From Azolla pinnata (taxonomy: Eukaryota; Streptophyta; Polypodiopsida; Salviniales; Salviniaceae): a stretch of 37,759 bases of DNA. The notes under the pieces are model-generated. The model saw nothing but the letters and a program-made list of their open reading frames with translations, was not told the DNA's origin and made no database searches. The stretch spans positions 1 through 37,759 of the forward strand of contig JBBBWG010000460.1 of NCBI GenBank assembly GCA_037176905.1, in the 5' to 3' direction. Every line of letters starts with the position of its first letter. Position 1 is the first letter of the stretch. Positions 24,085 to 35,470 of this stretch are shown piece by piece. The position numbers were made by a program, and so were the translations under genes.

Positions 24085-24184
24085 NNNNNNNNNNNNNNNN
24101 NNNNNNNNNNNNNNNNNNNNNNNNNNNNNNNNNNNNNNNNNNNNNNNNNNNNNNNNNNNNNNNNNNNNNNNNNNNNNNNNNNNN
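24085..24184. other. Assembly gap 2 (100 N)
   Basis: Exactly 100 N within the Aux/IAA leader, ending 99 bases before the start codon. Confidence 0.99.
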
Positions 24185-24261
24185 CCACCACCACCACCAC
24201 CAGCAGCAACAGCTTGCAGCAACTAGCAGCAGCTTGCAGCAGCTCTGCCGCAGCTTCCCCG
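24185..24261. repeat. 77-bp direct duplicate, right of gap 2
   Basis: Identical to 24008-24084. Probably the same genomic sequence assembled twice. Confidence 0.9.
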
Positions 24262-24283
24262 CCCTTCTTCCTCGCCCCTCGTC

Positions 24284-27108
24284 ATGCAGGAAAGCTCCGA
24301 CAGTGGCCCCTTGCTCACCGAGCACGACTACATCGGCCTCTCCGAGGTCTCCAGCTCCGCCTCCCCCTTCCTCCCCCCCCCGCCTCCCCCTTCCTCCCCC
24401 GGCCCCGACCCCAATGGCGCACCCCCCTCCCACGACCTCCGCCTCCGCCTCGACCTCGGCTTAGGGCTAGGGTTAGGTCTCGGGCCCGCTTCTTCTGCCC
24501 CTCTCAAAGACGACTCGGCGCCGCCCAAGCGCTGCTGCGATGCCGCCGGGGAAGCGCCCCTGAAATCGCACTGCGGGAGCCACGATTCTTGCTCCAAGTA
24601 CGCCGCTTTCCCTGAGTTCCTGCCCCTGCCGCCGCCGCCGTCCTCCTCCTCCTCGTCGCCGCCGTCCTCGTCGTCCTTGCTGCACAAGAACGGCGCTAAG
24701 CGAGGCTACGCCGAGGCCAACAACATCTGTGGCGTCTTGAAGAAGAACGAAGCTCGCTTCCATCACCACGCTCCTCATCCTCATCATCCCGACTCCTCCC
24801 CTGCTTCCTACCTCCCTGCGGTCGAAGCTGCTGCCGCCGCTTCTTCTTCTTCTTCCACGCCCGAGCAGCATGCCAAGCCCCTCATCTGCCCCTCCTTCTT
24901 GCAGACGTGGCCTCTTCCGCCGTCCACATCCTCTTCCTCCATGAAGAAGAATGGGACCCTTAACAGCAATGCTGCGAATGCTGTTCCTGTGAATCCATGG
25001 CACGCTGACAAGCCTGTCTCTGCCAATGCATTCTCCGCTTCTGAGAAAGCTTCGGACATAGCTTCCGCGGATGACGCTCCTCCTTGCAAGTCAGTACATC
25101 TCCCCCCCTTTCTCCCCCGATCATGCAAATTTCTATCTTTCTGGCTTCGCTACTGTGTTCAGGATTTAGTTGTGTGTGTGTGTGATATCAAAAGGAGGTG
25201 TCTTTTCAGTGCGTGTATGTTGGATTCCAGAGCTGCTCTTTCAATCTTCTGCACCGTGTCATTACTCGACCAATCAGGAAAATCGCTTTTTTTCCCCCTT
25301 GATTCATGAAGGTTCAGAAGTCCGTTCATGACCTATGCGAAGCTTTCTGAACCCAAGAATAAGCACGAGCACATTCATCGTTCCTCTGTTTCTTCTAAAG
25401 TATTTGGAAAGCAGGCGAACAGAGCTTAGTTGAAAGGTGCCATCCACAACAATGGAACCGAAAGAAATTGTTCCGAGCACGATGGCCATGATTGTCAAAT
25501 TGTGTAGTTCGTATTCTTCTTACAATTGTGGGCCATAAGGTCCACAGAACTGTTTTGCAAAGGAATCTGCAGGAGGACATAGCTGTATCAAACCCTAGTC
25601 TTGTAATTGAGAGATGGGCATAATGTTTATCACACACTGTTCCTCCCCCCCTTCTCTTACCATCTTCTTCTTCTCTCATCCAGGGATCGCGTTGTTGGCT
25701 GGCCTCCAGTTCGTTCCTACAGGAGGCAAACCCTTTCTAAACCTGCAGAAAGCTTTGTAAAAGTGAACATGGATGGCATCACCGTAGGCCGGAAAGTCGA
25801 TCTCAATGCATATAACTCTTATGAGAGCCTTCTTCTTGCCCTGGAAGAGATGTTTCAGCCATCCAGCAATGGTAATGTCTCATTGTTTTTTACCTTCTTG
25901 CCTTTTCACGAGCCTTAGTTACTACGAACTGTTTATGCTTTGTCATCCATGGCAACGGCTCGTAAGGAGATTGTCTCAAGCTAAATCTAGTATATGCATA
26001 CATGCATGCCCATATGTAGGTATCCATTCATCCATCCATTTAGGAATGTGACGATGATTGCTAGTATGGCTGCCTGGAAACAGAGAAGGCTGACTATCGT
26101 GGGTTCTCATGTGCACATCCATGCATCCATCCGTGGATCTGTACCACGCACAATAGTGAGCTTGATTGCGTGCCTTGAATGGACACGTGCGAGCATTAGC
26201 GTTAGCCACATGTTTGAAGTTGAATCTCATGGGTTTCGATAGATTCATCCATCAATCCATATGTGCATGCATGATTAGTAGTGGTATACCCGGCCAGAAC
26301 AGAGATGTAGGAGCATTAGAATGAGCCGCAAGTTTTGATGTTGAGTGTTGTGGGTTTTCTCTTTTACGAAGTAGCTCAAGGAGCTTCTCAAGCACTATCG
26401 GGAAGAGAGAAGCACTTCCTCCTTTCTGGTGGATCGGACTTTGTTCTCACGTATGAAGACAAAGAAGGTGATTGGATGCTGGTTGGTGATGTGCCTTGGA
26501 GGTAACGCGTATGATGCTTTGATCCTCGTTTGGTCTCTCTTCAAAAGCTTCTCTGATTCTTCACAGAACAAGAGCTATAACTTTAGCATGTGTGCGCATG
26601 ATTATGCAGCATGTTCATCTCTACTGTGAAGAGGCTTCGAATTGCGCGTGGATCTGAAGCAAACACTCCTGGTATGTGAAATCTGTTAGACTCGTCGCTA
26701 TATACATCCAATATTCCTTTGCGTTGGCAGCGCATCTGTATTAATCAGTTCTGTACCTGATTCAAATCGAATCTCTAGCAATCTTCAGTTTGGCAGCTCA
26801 TCTATATTTGCATTGTTTGTTATATGGAGAGCTTGCAAATGGGAATCTGTCATAAATTATGCGTTTTTTTTTTCCTGAAAAAACCGACCGATCAGATTAT
26901 CAGTGTGTATACATACACGTATGCCTATGTCAGTCATGGAATTGAGCCATCTGGACGTAACTGTGTATGCGAATCCATCCTTTTGATTTGTTTTAAGGAA
27001 CCGATGCATTCGCGAGTTTATCGTTTTCTTATTATCATGAAGCTAACAGGGGAACGACTTTGTGATAATTTTACAGCTTCAAGGGGACCAGAAAAGTCAA
27101 GGTTGTGA
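24284..27108 (+). CDS. Aux/IAA auxin-response repressor, IAA8/IAA9-like
   Basis: Five exons: 24284-25089, 25684-25871, 26375-26501, 26610-26671, 27077-27108, all with GT-AG introns and matching phases, 404 residues. The opening [15 protein letters not shown] resembles the IAA8/IAA9 branch. Domain I (EAR repression motif, binds TOPLESS corepressors) is an alternating-leucine array at residues 52-67. KRGYAEA (139-145) matches the conserved KRGF-like motif. Domain [13 protein letters not shown] (273-283), is the degron bound by TIR1/AFB with auxin. Domains III/IV form a PB1 fold, with the basic FVKVNMDG start and the acidic [16 protein letters not shown] motif, and mediate pairing with ARFs and other Aux/IAA proteins. 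The tail ends GPEKSRL. The first intron falls just before the degron, as usual for the family. The N-terminal half is longer than usual because of Pro, Ser, Ala and His runs. It acts in the nucleus as an auxin-degraded transcriptional repressor. Confidence 0.95.
26191..26359. repeat. Imperfect direct duplication in Aux/IAA intron 2
   Basis: Segments 26191-26237 and 26311-26359, both starting GAGCATTAG, are about three-quarters identical. They look like an old tandem duplication just before the exon at 26375. Confidence 0.5.
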
Positions 27109-29111
27109 CGGGGTTCATGCTGAAAGGGATGTAGTTGGCTTCCATTTTTCTTCTCTTGAAATGGATGGCTTATTTATCCCCCTTTGGTCTCGCAATTAGC
27201 TAAAAAGCATCTGGATAATTGGAGGCCATCCGTCGTGCACATGTTCTATTTGAGATGATAGGACACTTCCATTTGCTGTTATATCACAGTGGACATAGAG
27301 TTTGTGCAGCCATAGCTGTGCGGTATATTATTCATGGGTATTCGTAGAAGCCATAAAACAGAAAAACAAAATCACTTTTCATGGGTATGCGTAGAGAGGA
27401 TAGGGATAGCGCATCATCATCAGATCATCATCATCACTTTCATGTGTTTATTTCTAGAGGAGAGATAAAAAAAAATCACTGCAAAAGAGAATGGCTTTAG
27501 CTCATAGCATATATATATATATATATACATACATATCCAGATGAGGTATCAGAATTGGATGGTGGTAAACAGAGATTCCATCCATCCTGCAGAGATGGGA
27601 AGAACAGAATAAGAACTGGGAAAGATATGGACTTAAGATGAAAGTATTAAAAAAAGGGAACGAAAGCTTAAGGTGTACATAACTACAGACGGTCTCTCGA
27701 TTTGGTCCTTAGCTATACCTATATTGGCATCTCCACATCATGTAATGGCCATCTCCATCACTCTCTCTTGCATCTAAGGTTCTTGTTTATCCATAGCTAC
27801 AAAAGATTCCATCTATTTTGAGCACAGTAATTGTAATATTCTAAAAGGCCTTGGAATTGGTTGCTTTTTTTTTCTTTCATTTGGTTTTTGGTTTTCCTGG
27901 TTTTGGCATTGTATCTATTCTACTTCACCCTTTTATATTATTATGATGCCAAGCTGTTGCTGCTGTTCCTTTTGTTGTTTTTTTTTTAAAGAAAAAAAAA
28001 ATCTCTCTTTTTTTCTTTTCTCTTAACTTTCACTAAGAAAAGATCCTTTTCTTATGATTTCCTTTGATGGGTATCTCTCTCTGTCTCTCTGTCTTTCTCT
28101 CCCTCTCAACTTGTATGATTTTTATAAAGATCTCGCCAGACTTGCAATAATGGATGCCTTGGTTTTATAAAGATTTGATATGCATAAATGTATATGTGTA
28201 TCGGCTTTTGTGGGGAGGATGCAATGGTAAAGTGCTTTTGCAGGAATCAATGCCCGGGCCTCTTTATGATTAAAAATATTATTCTTAGTAGTCTGGTCTC
28301 TCACGTTGGGATCGCACAAAATATGATGCAGTATTTTGTCAATGCCTTTCCATTGTGGATGTGGGCGATTCTGGCGATCATTTCATGGAGCAGAATGCAG
28401 AATAAACTGTCTGATGGGTTGAAGGAGGGAGCCCTTTTTGGTGGATGAATGGGGGAAAGAGCAGAGGTGAGATCCACCCACCCATCAACCGATCGATCGA
28501 TCGATCGGTCGATTGATGGATGGATGGATGGATTGACAGTAATAGTTCCTTGGTGCTGGATGAAAAGGTTTTTTTTTTCTTCTTCTCATTCTCTGAGAAG
28601 GAACAGTAAAGAGCGCTGAACTGATGTGAAAGGGGCATTCCTTTTCTGCAGGATTAGTGAATGTTGTGTATATAGATGGATGGATTTTGAGCTCCTCCTG
28701 CTTTTTTGCTTCTCTTCAATCTTTCTGTGATTGATGATTAGGGTTAGAGCATGGTAAAATGAATGGATGCTGCCAAGGCCACGGGCTCGATCGTGTGCAA
28801 ACTCTATATCATATCGAATTGAATCATATTGTAATTGTATTGTATTGTATTGTAATGGTATTGCATTGCGCCGAATCATGCCAAAAGCTTCTAGTGGCAG
28901 ACAAGAAACACACATAACTGTGCTCCCTCCCTGGTGTAGCGACGGTCGATTTGATCGTCAAACTAAATATTTCTTGATAGAAAACAAAACACTCAGCATA
29001 GATGTATCTATCTATCTATATATGGATATATATAATCCCTCGCTTTTGCTCTCCTTACACACTGATTGATGATAATGTTGCATTCTGTTTTTCCTCTTCG
29101 TCTTTAAATTA

Positions 29112-29240
29112 GATTTTGTTGTTTCCTCGGTGGATGAATCGGACGGCTCGCCGTCGTGGTTGTTCGAAGCTCACATCACCGATGATGACAACGACGACGA
29201 GGCTGTCGGCTCCTTCTTTTTCATTCATAGAACAAATTGA
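29112..29240 (+). other. Isolated coding-like island, possible gene remnant
   Basis: A 43-codon frame, preceded by an AG acceptor-like site and ending in TGA, reads VVSSVDESDGSPSWLFEAHI then an Asp-rich stretch. It is GC-richer than its surroundings and biased to G/C third positions, unlike nearby sequence. No start codon, partner exon or known family was found. It may be a decayed last exon or chance. Confidence 0.2.
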
Positions 29241-29945
29241 AATGGATTATATATATGCAAGGAGGGGCTTTCAGAGTTTTGAATAGGAATGGTGATTCCT
29301 TCTCTTAATTCAGTCTTATGGACTTTCTCTAACCATTGGAGAACAGTCTGTTGTGATGCATACATACATACATATACACACACACACACATATATATATA
29401 TAGAAATACATACAACACAAGCAAGCAAGGCATGATACCCCAAATACAATAGATTATAGTGGCTCTCTTCCCCAAAGTATTATTACTATTATTCTCACTA
29501 TTATCATTAAACAAAGCAAAGCTCTTGTTTTTTGTTGTTGTTGTTGTTGTGGTGTGAAGACACCTCACAATTTTACAAACTAAAATAAGATGCTAGAAAG
29601 AAGACCAGGGAGCATTCGCGCATGTGCCGCACCATCGAAGAAGTCATCGTTCTCGACACAATCGTGTCGATATAATGTAATCGTTCCTTCGAGGCCTAAA
29701 ACGAGAGAGAGAGAGTGTGTGTGTGTGTGTGTGTGTGAGCATCCCTAGGGCTCATCGATCGAACCGATGATGCATCCGAGAAAGAAATAAATGAAAAATA
29801 GCCCCTAAACTAAACTAAACTAAACCCAGCATCCAAAGTTTGAAAGGGAGGAGGAGAAGAAGAAGAAGAAGAAGAAGAAGAAGATGGGAAAATTCAGCAT
29901 TGTTAAATAGACAACAGCTAAGCGATGCGCTCGCTTATTGCTATT

Positions 29946-29946
29946 C

Positions 29947-29981
<35 letters not shown>
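29946..29981. repeat. (GTT)n microsatellite
   Basis: About twelve perfect GTT units in spacer DNA. Confidence 0.9.
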
Positions 29982-30340
29982 AGCATTATAAGTACCAGTC
30001 TTGTCATCTTATCATCGTTGGAGCGAGGCAAAACTATACTTCTACAGCTTGCCATTCTGCAAAGGATTGGATCGGAACGGAACATACATACATACATATC
30101 GAGCTCTTACCTCCGGAAACATTGAACGCGGCGGGCAAAGAAAGAGCGCCAAGGCAAAAGGTGTTTCGAGGGCCGTATGGAGACAACTACGGGCGCTTTC
30201 AACTAGAAGCTTCTCTTCAAGTGAAAGCAACCATTACACCACTAATTGAAGAAGGTTATGATGCAGTAAAGAAAAACACATGCATGCATGCATGATACAG
30301 CACATGAGTTACAAACCTGGCTCTCCATTTCCTTAAAGAT

Positions 30341-30373
<33 letters not shown>

Positions 30374-31507
30374 TATGAGTTACAAACCCTACACTCCGCA
30401 AAGGTATCTAAATATATGCAGTGAAAACTAGTTCAAAGCTGCAGATCCAAACTCCAGCTCAATATATACAAGTAGCTTGACTTGCCACTTGGGTAAGTTG
30501 GATTACGAGAGAGAGAGAGAGAGAGAGAAGAGACGGAGTTTCGATGACGATCGATCGATTGACTTCTACTCAACCTCGACACATTGTCGCAACTCCTGGC
30601 GATCGGTCTGGAAGCCTGAGTTTGTCGAGCGCAACCGATCTCGCCGATATACATATGGATTGAAAGACGTATACTGTGTAGCTCGCGGATGGATTCGGAA
30701 GCGTTCCGAGTACGTATGAGTTGCAGATGTGAGTCATCTGGCGGCACGGAATGTGTAAACCAGATAACCGAACGTGTCGAACGTTTACTCATCGCTTGTT
30801 GCTGCTCGGTTCCCTTACTGTGTGCGATTTAATCAACAGAAGTTAATAAGTTTCAGAATCTAATTAATCGGGTGCTAATAATCGATCGGCAGGGCTCTAA
30901 TCTCTGGCGAGAGATCAAACTCGGCATGGATCTGCAATTTCTAATTTTAAACGGGCGTCGGAATGCGATCGATCGGTGGCTGAACCGCGACCTAATCCCG
31001 ACTCTTATTACAATTTACAAGTACGGTGTCTATGTACTTTTTTTCTTCTTCTTTTTTTGCTTCCTTGTGTGTAATATTCTTAAGAGAAAAAGCCACTATG
31101 TACAGTAGAGTGTGGTTATTTATACTTGTACCCGTTACACCTAAGACGTATTGTAGTCCAATGGACGTTTCCTATACAACTGAATGACAGGATATTTTTG
31201 GAGTAAATATGGAGAGCTCAGGAGGAAAATTCCAAGAAGAGTCTTAGAGCTTGTGTTGTGCTCGACGTGAACGTTGCCCCCCATAATATACGATCGATTC
31301 GATCGGATTCGCATCGATCGTTGAAAACGGTGGCATACTAGAGCAAGCGAAATGGGGGTAGCGGCAGATCGAATGGCCATATACGCTCGAACGAACAAAC
31401 GTATCCCAGGAACCCACCAAAGAGAACCAGCTGAAGAAGATGACGATGATGGTGGTGGTGACGAACGATGCCATCGTGTGAATCGATCGATGCGCGTATG
31501 TTATGTA

Positions 31508-31617
31508 GGAACCGATGTTCTGCATGCGCTGTTTGCATGTATCGGTTCCATCTGGATTCGTGTCCGGTGGGCGTTTGCCGAACTGGCATCGCTCCGACAA
31601 CATCATCGGAGTTCGGC
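31508..31617. other. Two adjacent GC-rich hairpins
   Basis: Hairpin 1: 31508-31516 pairs perfectly with 31541-31549, with an inner CATGC/GCATG stem and a 7-base loop. Hairpin 2: 31577-31582 pairs with 31612-31617 and 31592-31597 with 31606-31611, with a bulge on the left arm. Two such structures 27 bases apart in non-repetitive spacer are unusual, but no known RNA family is recognised. Confidence 0.35.
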
Positions 31618-31863
31618 GAAAATTCGGGTCGGGAGGAAAAAACGATGAGCGCCGATTATTATTATGTTTTCTCGGGCGATCGTCGGATTGGCCACACTGA
31701 TCCCATTCATAGATACAGTTGCCAAAATTATTGAAGCTCTCTTCTAATTATTATTATTATTAGGATTAGTAGTAGTAATAGTAGACTGTGGTTGTAGTAG
31801 TATGATTATTATTTCTACTAATACTACTACTATTATCATTATTATCATTATTATTAGCATTAG

Positions 31864-31930
<67 letters not shown>
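31864..31930. repeat. (ATT)n microsatellite
   Basis: About 22 uninterrupted ATT units, the longest perfect triplet tract in the window. It is preceded by about 120 bases of imperfect ATT/ACT/AGT triplets from 31747. Confidence 0.95.
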
Positions 31931-31931
<1 letters not shown>

Positions 31932-32099
31932 GAAAGAATCATTTAGGCAAAGATAATTGATCAGATGCTTCAAGGGAAAGGAACCCCCCTTTATTTTTAT
32001 AACAACAAATAAATAAATAAATAAATAATTAATTAATTAATTAACTGTGGGAGGGTAATTATTGGTTTTCCGAGATAAGATAAAATAAAACGAAATAAA

Positions 32100-34140
32100 A
32101 AGCTTCTTTTCTTGTGCCCTTTTTTTTTTATCTTTTTTGAAACTTCAAATATAAAAAACAAACAAAGACGTACAACACTGCTCAGTTGTTTTTTTTTTCG
32201 TCATTTCTTTTTTTTTTGTTTTTCTTTTTGGTTCTCGTTTTCCTTTTCCTTTTGTATTTTGTTTTAATAAAGAATGGATTTAATGAAATAAAGCCGGTAA
32301 AAAAAATATATGAAGCCTTTAGTGTGGGGCCCTTTTTATTTTGCGCTTTTTTTGTTTTTGAGGGTTTTTTATTTCGATTTTTTTTTGGCACAACAAATTT
32401 CACATCTATGTTTTCTTTTAAATATTATTTATTGCAATATTTACTATTATATCTGCTGTTCTTTTTTTCTTTTTCACTCACTTCTCTTTCTTTTTGGACC
32501 CCCTTTTGCAAAACAATACAAAGCTCTCATTTAATTAAAATCCACGAAAAGAGATAAAAAAGAATAAAAAGTAATTAAATAAGCAAGGAGTTAAGAGCAG
32601 CACATGAACTGCCGCGAAAAAAAACAAATCAGAAAAAAGGCGACAGAAAAAGAAAGGAGGGCGATAAAAAGAGAAGAAAAGTAAATAAAAAAATGTAAAG
32701 AAATGGGGGCCGCTTTTTCTTGACTATTTATTTCGTCGTAAAAAAACAAGGCCCTTTAAAAAGAGAAAACAGAACTACGAGGGCGAGAAAAAAGAGAGAG
32801 CTCATTTCTTTTTTAAAAAGCATTTTGTTGTGTCCCAAAAAAAAACAGAAAACAAATCCGAGATTTTGCTTTTCATGAAGCTCGTATATGTTTTCGCTGT
32901 TTCCTATTTTGTTCTTATTTATGCATTGGAATTAGCCAAGCTGTCAATAATACGTATTGTTTTCGAGGGAGAATCACCAGAAATACGCTTCTAAATAACA
33001 TTTTCGTAATATTTACTGAGATCAGAAATTCCAAATTAACGCCTAATAAAGCTTTATCTTATCCACTAACAACTGAGCACCCGATTAATCCCGCTAGCAA
33101 TGATTTTGTTCCCAATATAGCTTCCCATTAATTGATCTCGATCGATTCCCCCGTACTATTCAAACTTACCAAAGTTACTAATTCTAGAATCTGATTCATC
33201 GATTGGCGCGTCAAATCGCCGTTGCGTAAGCAATTGAGCATGAATCAGTCGGCTCATCTGACGTTAATCGAGCTCGCAACGAATGGATTTGGGTGTCAGC
33301 CGATCGATTGATCGATCAATCGCGCGCTGGTGCTTTAAAACTTAAGCGTTCATTTGTACAAGATTTCCAGTTCCGATCGGCGATCAGACGTGGTAATTTG
33401 TAATCTTGGTGGGCGTCCTTCTTGGGTAATTCTCTCCCGAATATAATGAACGACAAGAATAAAGTTTGGAAAGAGTCCAAAAATGTGGCAGAGCTGTGGA
33501 TATATAATTTCAAAACCTAGAAATGAAAGCGCGAGAAAAAAAACAAGAAGGCGTATAGATCGCCACGCAGAATATACGTATACGTAGGAATAGGGCGTAC
33601 GATGGGATCAATACAGAGGTAATACGGGAGACAAATACGGGAAGAAAAAAACAAAAAAAGGGAAAAAAAATAGGGACGGGAGGAAAATAAAGGAAGCAAA
33701 AAAAAGTCTGAAAATAGGAAGCAAAAAAAAGTTGTAAAAATAAAAAGGGGAAAAAAGAAGAAAATGTTTTATAAAAAAAGGGAAAGAAAAAACAAACTCA
33801 TTTCTCACGGGAAGAAAATTGAAGGACCATTTTTCGTTTTCTTTTTAAAAACCGAGTAAAGAAAAAGAAGAAGAAGAAGAAGAGAGTTTCCTTTTTGTTT
33901 TTTTTTTAAAAGAGAGAGAGAGAAAAATAAAGAAGAGAAGCTCTCCCTCTTTTTCTTTGTGTGTGTATTTTGTTTTATTTTTCCTGTTTTTTTGTTTATT
34001 TTTTTTGGCCTTTTGTTTTTTGGGGGCCCTTTCCCTTCTTCTTCTTCCTTTTTCCTTTTTTTGTTTTTCTTCATGAATTTTCCGAACACAAAAAATCCGC
34101 CTAAAAACTGTTCTTCTTCTTCTTCTTCTTCTTCTTCTTC
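32100..34140. other. Alternating T-rich and A-rich low-complexity blocks
   Basis: Plus-strand composition flips: T-rich at about 32100-32530, A-rich at 32530-32870, ordinary AT-rich sequence to about 33520, A-rich at 33520-33890, T-rich at 33890-34140. The blocks contain many 6-9-base homopolymers. Apparent Lys-rich or Phe-rich open frames here are compositional. Part could be the distal AHL promoter; sequence quality may also be poor. Confidence 0.5.
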
Positions 34141-34847
34141 TTCCTGTTCGTTTTTGTACACAAATTTACACGTACGTGAATCGTCTCTGCAGCTGCCGAC
34201 GCCGCCGCCTCCTCCGCCTCCTCCAAATTCAGCGGCCAGCGGAGCTCTCTGCGTTGTTCCTTTACCTGCAGCTCGCCTCGCCGACGGAGCAGAGCCCAGC
34301 CGAGCCGAGCCCAGCACTCCCCTGATCCCATTCCCGGCATCATCATCTGAAATCGTCGTCGTCTGAATCGTCGTCGTCTCAATCGTCGTCGTCGTCATCG
34401 TCCGAATCTTCATCATCTTGCTGAATTCCGTGTCTTGCCTCATCCAAGATCACGATTCACAGTGCACGACGCCGACAGATCCGCCCGCCGGGGGGGCCTC
34501 CCCGATCGCCATTCAGCAAAGCTTTGGAATTATTTCACAGGAAACCCATTGAAGGCGGCCCCGCACACCCAGCAGCAGCGGTTACACACAGTAGAATCGA
34601 TCGATGAGCCACGTCGTCGTCGTCGTCCTCCCCCTCCCCCACGCGAAAAGAGATCGACAAACACACCGGTGCGCCTGCTTCCCGTCTTCAGAGATCCGCT
34701 CTCCAGCCAGCAATTTGATGGTGGAAAAGGGAGGGGGACGGGGGGGCGGGGGCAATCGAATTTCACGCCAAAGATAAGCGCTTTGATGGCTGGCTAGCTA
34801 GCAGGCTGTGCTTGTGAAGCCGTTGCCTGCTGCAGCATCCAGCGCAC

Positions 34848-34849
<2 letters not shown>

Positions 34850-34887
<38 letters not shown>
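34850..34887. repeat. (GA)n microsatellite upstream of the AHL gene
   Basis: About nineteen GA units, 455 bases upstream of the AHL start codon. Confidence 0.95.
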
Positions 34888-34889
<2 letters not shown>

Positions 34890-35044
34890 ACGACTGTGAA
34901 GATGTGGTAAGGCGAGGAAAACGAAGAGCCTGCAGGAGCGCGGGGCGGCTGCAGGGAGGGACAGGGCAGGAGACAGGCAGGGGGTAGGGGCATACAGTTG
35001 GAGAGCGAAGTGAGGAGGAAGCGGGCCATGCATCTGGAGGAGTA

Positions 35045-35093
35045 AGGCAAGGCAAGGCAAGGGCAAGGGCAAGGGCAAGGGCAAGGCAAGGCA
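35045..35093. repeat. GGCAA / GGGCAA minisatellite
   Basis: Four or five GGCAA units, then four GGGCAA units, then GGCAA units again, about 250 bases before the AHL start codon. Confidence 0.85.
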
Positions 35094-35261
35094 ACAGCAG
35101 GGAGAATTCGGAAGGGAAGGAAGGAAGGAAGGGAGAATTGGCAGGTGAGGGATTATACGGAGGTGAAGTGGTGATGGTGATGGTGGTGATGGTGATGGGG
35201 CATTGAAGGGTTTGGGGCACAGGGAAGTAAAGGAATATCGGACGGAGAAGGGGGGGGGGAA

Positions 35262-35345
35262 ATGGAGAGCGAGCGGACAAGGCCGGGGAGCCGGGCGGCC
35301 GAGCCGCCGCCGCTACCAACAACAGCTGCGGCAGCAGCAACATGA
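35262..35345 (+). other. Upstream ORF overlapping the AHL start codon
   Basis: A 27-codon frame starts at ATG 35262 and stops at TGA 35343-35345, overlapping the AHL ATG (35342-35344) as ATGA. It begins MESERTRPGS and ends in a short Pro/Thr/Ala-rich run. If it is in the leader it could reduce AHL translation or permit reinitiation. Whether the transcript starts upstream of 35262 is not visible. Confidence 0.45.
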
Positions 35346-35436
35346 TCATCAACAGTGGCTACACGTCGTCGTCGTCGTCGTCGGCGGCGGCGGTGGCCGC
35401 GGCGGCGGCGGGGGCATTCCTGTTCCCTAACGCGGG

Positions 35437-35470
<34 letters not shown>

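Larger units (their letters stand above)
23660..24283 (+). promoter_or_regulatory. Pyrimidine-rich probable 5' leader of the Aux/IAA gene
   Basis: Dense CTT, CTTC and CTCC repeats leading to the Aux/IAA ATG, typical of plant 5' untranslated regions. Segments 23731-23776 and 23801-23846 are near-identical copies with a 70-bp period and one mismatch. The leader is interrupted by a 100-N gap with duplicated flanks, so its true length is probably about 177 bases shorter than drawn. Confidence 0.55.
27109..31507. other. 3' flank of the Aux/IAA gene and spacer with many simple repeats
   Basis: The first several hundred bases are probably the Aux/IAA 3' untranslated region. Beyond it I see no recognisable gene. 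It is crowded with short repeats: TA at 27508-27535, CATA/CA/TA at about 29361-29401, GTT at 29530-29552, GA/GT at about 29704-29738, GAA at 29853-29883, GTT at 29946-29981, and GA near 30339-30373 and 30508-30528. One small coding-like island is listed separately. Confidence 0.55.
34141..35261 (+). promoter_or_regulatory. Proximal promoter and leader region of the AHL gene
   Basis: GC rises sharply here. It contains CCT/CCG, GTC and CGT triplet runs (34200-34640), a (GA)n tract at 34850-34887, a GGCAAG-type minisatellite at 35045-35093 and GGAA repeats near 35116. GA-repeat elements are common in plant promoters and leaders and can bind BPC/GAGA-type proteins. No clear TATA box or exact transcription start is visible. 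Confidence 0.4.

Noticed and set aside
23631-24464. 277-codon frame across gap 2
   Set aside because: Crosses the N gap and consists of CTT, CCA and CAG repeat translation; it is leader sequence of the Aux/IAA gene.
33805-34443. 212-codon Lys/Glu-rich minus-strand frame
   Set aside because: Explained by T-rich and CTT-rich low-complexity sequence read in reverse.
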